Positions 1 to 9,224 of a stretch of DNA of 64,000 nt are shown in pieces (within the stretch, counting starts at the first letter, position 1; every line of letters starts with the position of its first letter). Below the pieces are notes generated by a model that searched no databases, was not told the origin of the DNA, and saw only the letters and a list, made by a program, of their open reading frames with translations. Made by a program: the position numbers and the translations under genes. The DNA is from DASRBN01 sp035294305 (GTDB lineage: Bacteria > Chloroflexota > Ktedonobacteria > Ktedonobacterales > Ktedonobacteraceae), in the NCBI GenBank assembly GCA_035294305.1, contig DATGLD010000045.1, positions 194,524 to 258,523 of the forward strand, written 5' to 3'.

Positions 1-234
1 GTGAATGAGACTGCCTTTGATAATTATTACGGCATGGGACCACAGGGCGTTGGCAGCAGTCTACACGTTCCACTGGTGATCTCCGGTCCAGGAATCGCAA
101 AAGGCATAATAGATCAGAATCCGGTTTCCAGCTTCGCGTTGGCGGCTACAGCCACACGCGCGCTATGTCTGCCTGCGCCCGCAAACGTCCGCGTGCAGGC
201 TATTACATCGTTATTTAGCAATCACTGTGCTTGA
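1..234 (+). CDS. C-terminal end of a probable sulfatase/alkaline-phosphatase-fold protein (partial)
   Basis: The reading frame is open from the first base of the window, so the true start almost certainly lies upstream; the GTG at base 1 is probably accidental. The visible 77 residues include a stretch of the form SLHVPLVISGPGI, which resembles the conserved late segment of sulfatases and type I phosphodiesterases, where the protein is offered for contact with the metal centre. No catalytic residue can be seen because the N-terminal part is missing. A lipoprotein gene follows after 18 bases in the same direction. The family assignment rests on this one motif and is moderate at best. Confidence 0.5.
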   Translation: MNETAFDNYYGMGPQGVGSSLHVPLVISGPGIAKGIIDQNPVSSFALAATATRALCLPAPANVRVQAITSLFSNHCA

Positions 235-252
235 GATGGATGGAATGCAATA

Positions 253-708
253 ATGGGCAAAGCAATAAGTCCTGATAAAAAAAGAGCCTCTATGATCTCT
301 ATCCTTGCTAAGGTCTTCTGCCTGTTGCTGCTCCTATCGGTTGCACTGACTGCTTGCAACGATCCATCCTCAAAACCCGATCCGCGTCTCAAATATTTCA
401 CCGTTCTGGATTCGCGCGTACTGATAGCCGATAATCAGGCGGAGATATTTGGCGACGTAGAAAATACGAGCACGATGAAATTTCCATTTGATGTAACCAT
501 GCAGGCGAACCTGATGGATAACAACGGTCAATCTGTGGGGAGTGCCACGGGTACCGCCGAGGATGTTGGACCGGGACAGGTGCGCCAGTTCGTCCTCGTT
601 GGCACTGTTGATGGCACGCGCTATGCCAAAATGAAAGTAACGGTGGTTTCGCTGCAAGAAAAGCGGCAAGAGCTTGGCCTGCCCACACCAACGCCGATAA
701 ACCCATAG
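253..708 (+). CDS. Lipoprotein with FxLYD-like beta-sandwich domain
   Basis: A 151-residue protein with a basic N-terminus, a hydrophobic segment at about residues 17-33 and a lipobox (LTAC) with Cys35, so it should be a lipid-anchored exported protein. The mature part (LKYFTVLDSRVLIADNQAEIFGDVENTS...) has the look of the FxLYD/DUF3426-type small beta-sandwich, with the typical 'I.GDVENTS' strand pattern. It ends in a Thr/Pro-rich tail. It precedes the large permease gene by 16 bases and follows the truncated gene closely, so these genes probably form one operon. Its biochemical role is unknown; such domains are usually structural or binding modules of the cell envelope. Confidence 0.7.
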   Translation: MGKAISPDKKRASMISILAKVFCLLLLLSVALTACNDPSSKPDPRLKYFTVLDSRVLIADNQAEIFGDVENTSTMKFPFDVTMQANLMDNNGQSVGSATGTAEDVGPGQVRQFVLVGTVDGTRYAKMKVTVVSLQEKRQELGLPTPTPINP

Positions 709-724
709 GAAGAAAGGTGCATCC

Positions 725-3325
725 TTGCTGCGTTTTGCCTTATGGTCATTGCGGAGTCGCTGGCCGCGTATCCTGACACTTTGCCTGGGGTTGATCTGCA
801 TTTCAATCTGCACAACCCTGCTGGCCGGCCTGGCCCAGCTTTCAACACTGAGCGCCGACCAACAGTTAAACCGCGCCTGGCAATCCGCGCCTTACGACCT
901 GCTTGTGCGCTCGCCCTCTGCGCTCAGTTCTGTTGAGCGGCAGCTGCAGATCGTTGATCCGAGCGCTCCAGAACAGACGTATGGAGGGATTTCGCTTCAG
1001 CAAGTTGACGCCATCGCTCATATTCCCCATGTTGCTGCCGTCGCCCCTGAGGCCGTAATCGGTTGGGTAACGCTGCGCCCATATGTACTCATCACCTTCA
1101 ATAGGCCAGGATTGTATCGCGTCACTACCCAGCTGATGGTGCAGGGATCGAAATCCCCGCCGATTACTCTCCAGAATCTTTACGAAGTCCTTCCACTCGC
1201 GGCATATACAGCGATAGCAGGACGGGAAACAGCAAAGCTCACCTACATACCACTCGATGCCTCTGGCACAGCTACCGTCGCGGCTTTCTGGCCCTTGCCA
1301 ACTTTGCTGGTGGGTATCGATCCAGGCGCAGAAGCCAGGCTATCGGGTCTGCAATGGCAAACTGCATCCATGAAGTCTGGTGGAACTGTCAGAGTTCCCC
1401 TGCTGATGGATACACACTCCTGGATATCCCTCAGTGCGATGGTTACGGCGGAATATGCCGCATTACCTGACCCTGGTAAAAATGGCGATAATCGCCCAGC
1501 CACAGCAAATGGCGATAATATGAAGGTTCCGTCTTCCGCCTGGGCCATGTTCGCAGAGCAGCAGTTGGATGGCAAAAGTCTGCTGAATATATTAGCTCTA
1601 GAATTGGGTGGAAAACAGCAAATACCATGCCTGGGCGCATGTGCCGGTAACAATGTTGGAGCATCCCTTGTAAGTGTCAGGCTCAATGGGCCACTGCAAG
1701 GCGGAGGTATCATACGTTATGCGCGCCCTGGCTACACAATAACGACTTTACCAGACAATGCCAATAATGCTCCGACGGTCCTCAGCGTTCTCACTATGGG
1801 TGCGGATGCTGGCGGTCTCCTTACGCGCTTGCCGCTGCTGCCGGAAGCAACGACTCCGTGGATCACATTTAATGGCAGTGGTGGCAGCTTCACGACGTTC
1901 GATAGCACAAAACTGCCTCTTATACGCGACAATGCGTCATCATGGGAAGCATCAGGAGCGGCAGGGCTTTATTTGCCGCAGCCCGGAACGGCACCACCAG
2001 GGCTATCGCCACAGCACAGCCTTATTTCCCTCCCGCCGCTGCTCTTCACGACCGTGAGCGCGGCCTGCCAGCTAACAGGATCGGAGTGTGTGAGCGCCGT
2101 TCGCGTGCGCGTTGCCGGGGTAGATTCGTTCAGCCAGCGCAGCGAGGCGATTCTGCAACAGGTTGCTGCCGATATCGAACGTCGCACAGGTCTGCATGTT
2201 GATGTGCTGAGAGGCGCATCGGGAAAGCAAATAAAGATTCAGGTTGCTCTCACTAATAAATCCATCACTACCTTCTCCGAAGTCTGGATTCAACCACATG
2301 CCGCTGTCACCATTGCAAATGGAGTGAGTGGCGCAAATATTTTGCTCCTACTCTCAGAAGTCAGTGTCGCTGCCCTGGCGCTGATAGCTGCCGCGTTGTT
2401 GTCAACCAGCAGCCGCGCAACAGAATTTGCGATCCTCATGCGCATAGGATGGTCGAGTGGCAAGATATTGATCGAATCGTTCATCGAATCGATGGTTACG
2501 GCTTTCCTGGCAGCACTACCCGCCTGGGGATTTGCCTTGCTGTTAAACCAGTTGGGAATACCATCTATTGCGCCGGTTACAATCCTCTATGCTTTAAGCG
2601 TTGCAATACTACTTTACCTAATTGTTTCCACTTTCGCCAGCCGTGCTATCATCTCTTCGCAAGGTGGTAAGCAAGTGGTACGGGGGGCCGATCAATTGAG
2701 GGTGGGCGCGATCAATCGGGTCCTACGGGCATCCTCGTACCGAGGTAACTATGGGGCAAGTTCAAACAATCAACCCTGGTGGTTGCTCGTGTTCTATAGG
2801 CAGGCTGTCAATCGCCCGGGAAGTATAGCGCTCGTCGTGCTTTCTATTCTGGGGGCTTGCGGATTGGTGAGTCTGATGCTGCTAGTCTACTGGGGACTGG
2901 ATGGCCTGCTTTATACAACACTCTTGGGGCAGCAGGTGCAGATCACCCTTTCAGGTATCCATCTCGTGACGGCTGCTTTGACCTGCGCCAGCGCCGTTTT
3001 GACGGCCGGATTGATTATCTTGATGATGGTACGCGAGCGGAAACGCGAATTTGCTATGTTGCTGGCGATTGGCTGGCGCGGCCGCACCGTCGCGCAAGAA
3101 GTCGTGCGCGAGGGCATGCTATTAGGCTTTTCTGGCGGGTTATCAGGAGGGATTGTTGCCATGCTGATCTTTCTCCTGACTTATCATATCTGGTCGCCGT
3201 TGTTATTCATCGGGGCTGTTGTCGCTGCTGCTGCTCTTGGCATGATGCTTGGCGTATTGGGCGCGTTTTATCCTGCGCAACTGGCCGGTCGAATGTCACC
3301 CCGGCGAATTTTTATATCGGCTTGA
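725..3325 (+). CDS. Large FtsX-type ABC transporter permease
   Basis: An 866-residue membrane protein beginning at a TTG codon 7 bases after the AGGAAGAAAGG ribosome site. It has one membrane segment near the N-terminus (about residues 14-40), a long extracellular region of about 500 residues, then a group of membrane helices from about residue 535, and a second group at the C-terminus (about 705-860). The repeated 'EFAILMRIGWSSGKI' and 'EFAMLLAIGWRGRTV' segments are typical of the cytoplasmic coupling turns of FtsX/MacB-type permeases, so the protein carries two FtsX modules. The ATPase partner is not next to it in the window. Substrate unknown; lipoprotein or peptide export or signalling are common roles for the family. 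Confidence 0.85.
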   Translation: MLRFALWSLRSRWPRILTLCLGLICISICTTLLAGLAQLSTLSADQQLNRAWQSAPYDLLVRSPSALSSVERQLQIVDPSAPEQTYGGISLQQVDAIAHIPHVAAVAPEAVIGWVTLRPYVLITFNRPGLYRVTTQLMVQGSKSPPITLQNLYEVLPLAAYTAIAGRETAKLTYIPLDASGTATVAAFWPLPTLLVGIDPGAEARLSGLQWQTASMKSGGTVRVPLLMDTHSWISLSAMVTAEYAALPDPGKNGDNRPATANGDNMKVPSSAWAMFAEQQLDGKSLLNILALELGGKQQIPCLGACAGNNVGASLVSVRLNGPLQGGGIIRYARPGYTITTLPDNANNAPTVLSVLTMGADAGGLLTRLPLLPEATTPWITFNGSGGSFTTFDSTKLPLIRDNASSWEASGAAGLYLPQPGTAPPGLSPQHSLISLPPLLFTTVSAACQLTGSECVSAVRVRVAGVDSFSQRSEAILQQVAADIERRTGLHVDVLRGASGKQIKIQVALTNKSITTFSEVWIQPHAAVTIANGVSGANILLLLSEVSVAALALIAAALLSTSSRATEFAILMRIGWSSGKILIESFIESMVTAFLAALPAWGFALLLNQLGIPSIAPVTILYALSVAILLYLIVSTFASRAIISSQGGKQVVRGADQLRVGAINRVLRASSYRGNYGASSNNQPWWLLVFYRQAVNRPGSIALVVLSILGACGLVSLMLLVYWGLDGLLYTTLLGQQVQITLSGIHLVTAALTCASAVLTAGLIILMMVRERKREFAMLLAIGWRGRTVAQEVVREGMLLGFSGGLSGGIVAMLIFLLTYHIWSPLLFIGAVVAAAALGMMLGVLGAFYPAQLAGRMSPRRIFISA

Positions 3326-3367
3326 TTGTAGCAATAGCCTGTCAGTGCAATCTGACGAAAAGATACT

Positions 3368-3589
3368 CTATCGCACATCGATGTACATTCCCCCTTTCTG
3401 ATGTTCCGGTAAACGGAGCAGCGTATCAAAGTCCTCCACGTATAGAACCTGATTAACAGGCCCTGGGTTAAAGAAATACACCCGTTCTCTAGCGATCTCG
3501 CATCTAGTGAATAGAGATTCTTTAAGCATGAGCATGAGCAAATCTTTCCACGCGTGGCCAGCAATGGAATCGGGTATGGACCGGTACAC
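3368..3589 (-). CDS. Possible small protein or gene remnant between the permease and crtB
   Basis: The 297-base gap between the permease and crtB contains one minus-strand frame of 73 codons starting at GTG. Its translation has a natural composition (it ends PEHQKGGMYIDVR) and no low-complexity bias, but it has no clear ribosome site and I recognise no family. It could be a small gene, the 3' part of a decayed gene, or chance. Nothing else is visible in this gap apart from the crtB ribosome site. Confidence 0.25.
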   Translation of the reverse strand: MYRSIPDSIAGHAWKDLLMLMLKESLFTRCEIARERVYFFNPGPVNQVLYVEDFDTLLRLPEHQKGGMYIDVR

Positions 3590-3622
3590 CTGCTAGTGTA
3601 GAGAAGGAAGCGTAAATTCGAG

Positions 3623-4636
3623 ATGAGAATGGTCGAAATAGGCAAAAAGGATAGCGGAAGCATAGAACCAGCAGGGGGCCAATACCAGGCCGGTATCCTT
3701 GCGCAGCAATGGCTTGCCACTTCAAGCCGTTCCGATGAGTGGCTCCTGGCAACTCATGGACGGACATTCCATTTTGCCGCACGCTTTCTACCTCCGAAGT
3801 ACCGGCAGCTGGTGGTAACTCTCTATGCTTTTTTTCGTACACTGGATGACCTGGTAGATAAACCGGTGGAGGGATGTCGTCTCGAGGATATCCGTTTAGA
3901 ACTGGATGCCTGGAAGGGCTGGTTCACGGGGGGATCCCTTCTTCCTGCGCCCAGGGAACCGCTTGGAGGGAGACTTGCCTCTGTGCTGTCCGAACATCCC
4001 GTTCCTATCGCTATCTTCCTCGATTTTCTCGACGGGCTCGCAACAGACCTGGAGCCGCGGGAGATGCGCGACTTTAGTGAGCTTTACCACTACTGCTACC
4101 GCGTCGCGGGAACGGTAGGGCTGGCCATGGCCTATATCCTGGGTGTCAAATCTTCTCAAGGGCTGGCCGCCGCGCAAAGCCTGGGAATCGGGATGCAACT
4201 AACGAACATCCTACGGGATATAGGAGGTGATCTTGCTGCCGGCCGTATCTATCTACCACAGGAGGACCTGGCGCGTTTCGGCAGTTCGCGCGCGCACCTG
4301 GTTCAGCTTTACGAGGATCAGCATGGGCCCGATGACCGCTTCCGCGCCCTGATGCGTTACCAGATCGCTCGCGCTCAGTGTTACTATATTCATGGCATGC
4401 CGGGCATCTGGCTACTTCCTCGCAGCTGCCGGTTGCCCATACTCGTAGCTGGCCGGCTCTACCGCCGCATACTAAGAGCGATAGAGCGTAAGCATTACGA
4501 CGTGCTCCGCTCACGTGCGGCAACCAGCTTCTCTGAAAAAGTGTGGGAGGCGGCTATCGCTTTCACGCTCGATCAGCTCTGGAGTCGTGGTGAGCACACC
4601 GGCAGCACCGAAGTGGAGGTAGTCTTTGAAGACTAA
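3623..4636 (+). CDS. crtB: Phytoene/diapophytoene synthase (squalene/phytoene synthase family)
   Basis: This 337-residue enzyme condenses two prenyl diphosphates head to head, the first committed step of carotenoid synthesis. Both metal-binding aspartate motifs are present: DDLVD at residues 75-79 and DIGGD at 199-203 inside NILRDIGGD, followed by GRIYLP. The length fits bacterial CrtB. It is the first gene of a four-gene operon with overlapping cistrons (glycosyltransferase, CruF-acyltransferase, CrtI). Whether it uses C20 or C15 diphosphates cannot be read from sequence; the downstream CruF-type protein suggests a C40 product. The ribosome site GAAGGAAG lies about a dozen bases before the ATG. 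Confidence 0.92.
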   Translation: MRMVEIGKKDSGSIEPAGGQYQAGILAQQWLATSSRSDEWLLATHGRTFHFAARFLPPKYRQLVVTLYAFFRTLDDLVDKPVEGCRLEDIRLELDAWKGWFTGGSLLPAPREPLGGRLASVLSEHPVPIAIFLDFLDGLATDLEPREMRDFSELYHYCYRVAGTVGLAMAYILGVKSSQGLAAAQSLGIGMQLTNILRDIGGDLAAGRIYLPQEDLARFGSSRAHLVQLYEDQHGPDDRFRALMRYQIARAQCYYIHGMPGIWLLPRSCRLPILVAGRLYRRILRAIERKHYDVLRSRAATSFSEKVWEAAIAFTLDQLWSRGEHTGSTEVEVVFED

Positions 4637-5789
4637 GAGCATCCTCAGTTTCCTGGGGCTGATCGTTGTCGCACAGACTTTGCTGGGGATACGTGTAATC
4701 CTGCGTTTGCTGCGCAGTGCAGGCGGGGAGCCCATCTCGCCAGAAGAGGCGCTCCCCACAGGTGAGGAGCGTGTTTCTGTCATCGTACCAGTGCTTAACG
4801 AGTATGACAGGCTCTCATCGTGCCTGGATGGACTGATTGCCCAGGGAGCAGAAGTAAGCGAGATTGTGCTGGTGGATGGCGGCTCGGAGGATGGTACACA
4901 ACAATTGGTCGATACCTACACGGCGCGCGATCCACGCGTGCGCCTGGTGGACGCCAGCCCCATTCCTTCGAACTGGAATGGCAAAGCCTGGGGATTGCAG
5001 GTCGGACTGCGTTCCGCCGCTCCTGGCTCGCGGTGGATCCTCACTGTGGACGCTGATGTTCGCCCTGGTGCCCTCATGACCCGCGCGCTGCTTGGGCGAG
5101 CAAAACGAGCAGCGCTTGCGGCTTTGAGTATAGCAACACAGCAAGAGATTGGTGGCATTGGTGAGGGCCTAGTGCATCCTTCCCTGCTAGCTACGCTGGT
5201 TTATCGCTTTGGCATACCCGGAAAGACCTTCACGCGGACAGAGGAGGTACAGGCGAATGGGCAGTGCTTCCTGTTTCGCCGGGATGCGCTGGAAGCGTGT
5301 GGTGGCTTTCTGGAGGCCCGGACCTCTGTCTGTGAAGATGTTACGATTGCGCGAACGCTGTTGGCAAGAGGCTATTCCACCGGTTTTTACGAGGCAGGTG
5401 GCCTTGTGAGTGTCAAGATGTACGCCGATTGGTGCGAGGTCTGGCGCAACTGGCCTCGCTCACTGCCAATGCGCGACCAATACTCAAGCATAAATGCCTT
5501 GCTTGGATGGCTCGAAGTAGCGCTGGTACAGGCACTACCCCTACCGCTATTTCTCTCTCTTATGATTACACATACGCGACGCGGCGGGCTTATGGTGCTG
5601 AATGGCGTGCTAGCGGCTATGCGTATAGGAGTACTCTTTGGTACTGCCCGGGCGTACCGGCAACGGCCCTGGTCTTACTGGCTCTCGCCGCTTTGCGACG
5701 TGCCTGTGGCTATCCAGTTGGCGAGAAGTGCATTGCGACGCCGGCACATATGGCGTGGTCGTATTCTGGTTCGTGGAGAAACTTTATGA
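4626..5789 (+). CDS. Family 2 glycosyltransferase, CruG-like (carotenoid glycosyl transfer)
   Basis: A 387-residue GT2 enzyme: an N-terminal membrane anchor (about residues 8-28), the nucleotide-sugar fold with VIVPVLNE at about 52-59, the DGGSEDG loop at about 84-90 and a DAD metal motif at 142-144, then hydrophobic helices at the C-terminus. Translation starts at TTG, overlapping the end of crtB by 11 bases, which implies coupling. In cyanobacteria a GT2 enzyme (CruG) acts after the hydratase CruF to glycosylate a carotenoid hydroxyl; here the CruF-like gene follows directly. The parallel with CrtQ of staphyloxanthin synthesis is the main alternative. Sugar and acceptor are not determined. 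Confidence 0.8.
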   Translation: MKTKSILSFLGLIVVAQTLLGIRVILRLLRSAGGEPISPEEALPTGEERVSVIVPVLNEYDRLSSCLDGLIAQGAEVSEIVLVDGGSEDGTQQLVDTYTARDPRVRLVDASPIPSNWNGKAWGLQVGLRSAAPGSRWILTVDADVRPGALMTRALLGRAKRAALAALSIATQQEIGGIGEGLVHPSLLATLVYRFGIPGKTFTRTEEVQANGQCFLFRRDALEACGGFLEARTSVCEDVTIARTLLARGYSTGFYEAGGLVSVKMYADWCEVWRNWPRSLPMRDQYSSINALLGWLEVALVQALPLPLFLSLMITHTRRGGLMVLNGVLAAMRIGVLFGTARAYRQRPWSYWLSPLCDVPVAIQLARSALRRRHIWRGRILVRGETL

Positions 5790-7405
5790 AAACTATTAAA
5801 ATCCTCTTTGTCTGTCACCTGGCGGCCCTGCTCTTTGGCCTCGGCGGTCTCCTGATCGCGCTGCCACACCCTGAACTGTGGGCGAACAGCCCTTTTGCGG
5901 TGGAAGTGTTCAATTTTGGCATCGTCTATGCCGGCTCGCTCCACATCCTCTTCGGCGCAGCGGCTGTGCTGCTCTTCGGCCTGCTCATGGTTGGCAAGCG
6001 CAAGACGCTCATTTTCTTTGTCGTTGCGACCACGATCCCGCTCAGTATGGAATTGCTGGGAACCAGTACCGGATTTCCTTTCGGACCTTATTCCTACACG
6101 AGTTTCCTCGGCTGGAAAGTAGCCGGCCTTGTTCCTTATTCCATCCCCCTGTCGTGGTTCTACATGGGGTTTACCTCGTATATCCTGGCGAATGTGATTG
6201 TTGCCGGCTTACGGCTTCGCCATCAAACAGGCTGGTCGTTGGCGCTGGGCGTCTATTTCCTGACCGTTTGGGATCTCTCTTTGGACCCGGCGATGGCCAG
6301 TCAAAGCCTGCCTGTCCACTTCTGGATATGGCACCAGGCTGGTCCCTACTTCGGTATGCCGATCAGTAACCTGGTTGGATGGTCGCTGACCGGCCTGATT
6401 TACATGGGACTCAGTCGCCTGCTGTGGCGTGCTAATCTTGATGCGCAGTCTATAGCAGTGTGGTTTCCTTTCGGTATATATGCCGCGAATACGGGCTTTG
6501 CTATTGCCCTGAACCTGAGCGTGGGACTCTGGATTCCTGTGCTGATAGCTATAGTACTCGGCCTGCTGCCCGCATCGCTGGCCCTGCTGCTGAAACAAAC
6601 CAGGAAGATGCGGCAGGTGGCTGCAACAGATGAACCCAGGATTTCAATTGCCAGGCGCCTCTCGCTGCTAACAGTGTACACTGGTAGCCGGATGCTTACC
6701 CGTCGCAAGGTGCAGGTGATAGTCGAGGGACTGGAATACGTACCGCGCTCTGGCCCGGTGCTGATCGTCGCGCGCCACTTTCACCATCTTTATGATGGAT
6801 GTGTTCTGCTCGAAACCGTTCCACGATGCCTGCACATTCTGGTGGCACTGGATTGGGTACAGAAGCGCTGGCTACGCAGGCTGATGGAATGGGCATGCGC
6901 AATGGTTGATTGGCCAGCGCTGCTGCGCATCGAGAGGCTTGGAGATGCCGCGAATATGATAAATCCTGTCCCTATGACGAACAGCAGTGTATATGCGCGC
7001 GGCGAGTTCGGGCGCTACCTGCGGCGAGCGGCAAGAGACTCGGTTCGATTGCTACGCAATGGCGAGGCGCTTGTGATTTTTCCAGAGGCATACCCCAACA
7101 TTGATCCTGCACCCACACCTAAGAAGGATAAGGAGGCTTTTCTCCCTTTCCGGCCCGGCTTTGCCAGATTGGTAGAGATGGCGGAGAGAGATGGACACAC
7201 GAGGGTAGCCATCATTCCGGCAGGATTCAGCTATGTTCAAAGGGAGCGTTGGTACGTAACGCTACGTTTCGGCCCTGCGCTTTTCCGCGATGACTATCCC
7301 GACTCTGCCCATCTGGTGCAGGCCATTGAGAAACGGGTACACGGTCTCTCGAATCAAATAGCCGGTTCTGCATATTCCCATACTGAGGAGGCCATTCAAC
7401 TATGA
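5786..7405 (+). CDS. Fusion of CruF-like carotenoid hydratase and PlsC-like acyltransferase
   Basis: The ATG overlaps the glycosyltransferase stop (ATGA), giving 539 residues; the frame is open further upstream but that part only reads through the previous gene. Residues 1 to about 290 are a multi-helix membrane domain with the DUF422/CruF signatures ELLGTSTGFPFGPYSY, IPLSW, and WDLSLDPAM; CruF hydrates the 1,2 double bond of an acyclic carotenoid end. Residues of about 305-539 form a lysophospholipid-acyltransferase (PlsC) domain with FPEAYPN and AIIPAGF blocks. The usual catalytic HX4D is altered: the local sequence is H331-F-H-H-L-Y-D337, so spacing is HX5D or HX3D. Combined with the upstream glycosyltransferase, the fusion suggests hydroxylation, glycosylation and acylation of one pigment; that pathway is inference. 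Confidence 0.82.
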   Translation: MKTIKILFVCHLAALLFGLGGLLIALPHPELWANSPFAVEVFNFGIVYAGSLHILFGAAAVLLFGLLMVGKRKTLIFFVVATTIPLSMELLGTSTGFPFGPYSYTSFLGWKVAGLVPYSIPLSWFYMGFTSYILANVIVAGLRLRHQTGWSLALGVYFLTVWDLSLDPAMASQSLPVHFWIWHQAGPYFGMPISNLVGWSLTGLIYMGLSRLLWRANLDAQSIAVWFPFGIYAANTGFAIALNLSVGLWIPVLIAIVLGLLPASLALLLKQTRKMRQVAATDEPRISIARRLSLLTVYTGSRMLTRRKVQVIVEGLEYVPRSGPVLIVARHFHHLYDGCVLLETVPRCLHILVALDWVQKRWLRRLMEWACAMVDWPALLRIERLGDAANMINPVPMTNSSVYARGEFGRYLRRAARDSVRLLRNGEALVIFPEAYPNIDPAPTPKKDKEAFLPFRPGFARLVEMAERDGHTRVAIIPAGFSYVQRERWYVTLRFGPALFRDDYPDSAHLVQAIEKRVHGLSNQIAGSAYSHTEEAIQL

Positions 7406-8973
7406 CGCAGCTACTTTCTCATGATCGTGCCGGTTTGATGACGAGCGAGCGTTATCATGGCAAGGTAATTGTTATCGGTGGGGGTTTCGGCGGTCTTGCC
7501 ACTGCCATTCGCTTACAGGCAGCCGGGTGCTCTGTTACGCTGGTGGAGGCTCGTGAAAGGGTGGGGGGACGAGCTTACCAGCTAAAGGCGGACGGATTCA
7601 CCTTTGACATGGGACCCACATTGATTACCGCGCCGTATCTGCTAGAGGAACTGTGGGCTACTGCGGGTCGAAGCCTGAGAGAAGACGTGCCTCTTATACC
7701 ACTCAGTCCGTTCTATCGTATCTATTTCCGTGATGGGCGCCATTTCGATTACTGGAGAACTGCCGTCGAAGATGAGTCAGAGATCGCCCGGTTTGAGCCG
7801 CGCGACGTAGCGGGCTATCGCGCCTTTCTTGCCGATACACAACACATTTACCGCCGCGCATTCGCGGATCTGGCCAATCAGCCTTTCCTCACGCCGGGAG
7901 CATTGCTGCGAGTTGCGCCCGAGTTGGTACGCCTGGGCGCACAGCGCAGCGTTTATGCTTTTGTCTCGCGCTACTTTCGCAATCCCTATCTCCGTATGGT
8001 TTTCTCATTCCACCCGCTTTTCATCGGGGGCAATCCTTTCCGCGCCAGCGCCATCTACAGCATCGTACCCTATCTCGAACGAGTTGGTGGGGTGCATTTC
8101 GCGATGGGAGGGATGTATACGCTTGTCGAAGCAATGGTGGACCTGTTTCGCTCGCTCGGCGGTGAAGTCCGTTGCGGTATGCCTGTCGACCAACTTATGC
8201 TCAAAGAGCATCGTGTGATGGGGGTTCGCTTAGCAGATGGGACGGTGATTGGAGCTGATTCTGTGGTCGCTAATAGCGATGTGGCTTCCACCTTTCTTAC
8301 ACTCTTGCCAGAGTCATACCGTCCGCGGCGCATAGCCGGCCGAATGAAACATTACCGCTACTCTATGAGTTGCTTTCTGTTGTACCTGGGGGTAAACCGG
8401 CGGTATGAACACCTGCGCCATCACACGATTTTCATGCCAGATCGCTATCAGCAGCTGATTCGCGCTATTTTTGACGGTCAAGGTATGCCGGGCGACCTGG
8501 CGCTTTACCTGCATGCCCCTACTAAGACCGATCCCTCGATGGCGCCGCCAGGCTGTGAAAGCCTCTATGTACTCGCCCCGGTGCCTAACCTGGCGCACAG
8601 CATCGACTGGACGCGTGAGGCATCCCCTTTCCGTGATAGGATCATCCACTTCCTGGAACAAGAAGCTGACCTGCAGGGGTTAGAGACAAGCATTGTGACG
8701 GAGCACACTTTCACACCGCTCGATTTTGCGTCGGACCTGCGGAGCCACCTGGGAGCAGCTTTCTCAATTGAGCCAACGCTCTTCCAGTCTGCCTACTTTC
8801 GACCGCATAATCGTTCGAAAGACATAGGCGGATTGTATTTCGTGGGGGCGGGTACCCATCCTGGCGCCGGTATTCCGGGAGTCTTACTCTCTGCCGATAT
8901 CACGAGCCGCCTGGTGATTGATGATCTGGCCAGAACAAAGCTATCTTCAAATCACCTGGCTATCTCGAATTGA
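7402..8973 (+). CDS. crtI: Phytoene desaturase family FAD enzyme
   Basis: A 523-residue flavoprotein with the N-terminal dinucleotide motif VIGGGFGGLATAIRL (Gly-rich core at residues 26-31), the ERVGGRAYQ second block and the FDMGPTLITAP region that are typical of CrtI. The C-terminal FAD motif reads GAGTHPGAGIPGVLLSA. It desaturates phytoene stepwise, without a separate isomerase in CrtI-type pathways. The start overlaps the previous stop (ATGA); an alternative ATG lies 36 bases downstream, nearer the FAD motif. It is the last gene of the carotenoid operon. No lycopene cyclase gene is visible in the window, consistent with an acyclic end product. Confidence 0.92.
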   Translation: MTQLLSHDRAGLMTSERYHGKVIVIGGGFGGLATAIRLQAAGCSVTLVEARERVGGRAYQLKADGFTFDMGPTLITAPYLLEELWATAGRSLREDVPLIPLSPFYRIYFRDGRHFDYWRTAVEDESEIARFEPRDVAGYRAFLADTQHIYRRAFADLANQPFLTPGALLRVAPELVRLGAQRSVYAFVSRYFRNPYLRMVFSFHPLFIGGNPFRASAIYSIVPYLERVGGVHFAMGGMYTLVEAMVDLFRSLGGEVRCGMPVDQLMLKEHRVMGVRLADGTVIGADSVVANSDVASTFLTLLPESYRPRRIAGRMKHYRYSMSCFLLYLGVNRRYEHLRHHTIFMPDRYQQLIRAIFDGQGMPGDLALYLHAPTKTDPSMAPPGCESLYVLAPVPNLAHSIDWTREASPFRDRIIHFLEQEADLQGLETSIVTEHTFTPLDFASDLRSHLGAAFSIEPTLFQSAYFRPHNRSKDIGGLYFVGAGTHPGAGIPGVLLSADITSRLVIDDLARTKLSSNHLAISN

Positions 8974-9224
8974 CAATTCATGGAGAAAGCCGTGGATTGC
9001 TGGGAGAGCATGGCCTCTAGCCAGTACAGTAAGATGACTTGCCCCCTTGATGGCTAGTAGCCTGGTATACGGGAGAACATTAACAAGCTTTTGCGCCTGT
9101 CTCACTCCAGAGTTCCCATATTTGGGATAAAATAGAGATGAGGACAACAAACAGGGGCGAGAAATATCCAACTGGCAATGCCAGCTATTGCTACTCGCCG
9201 GTATTTTTAGAGAAGGGGAAGCAT

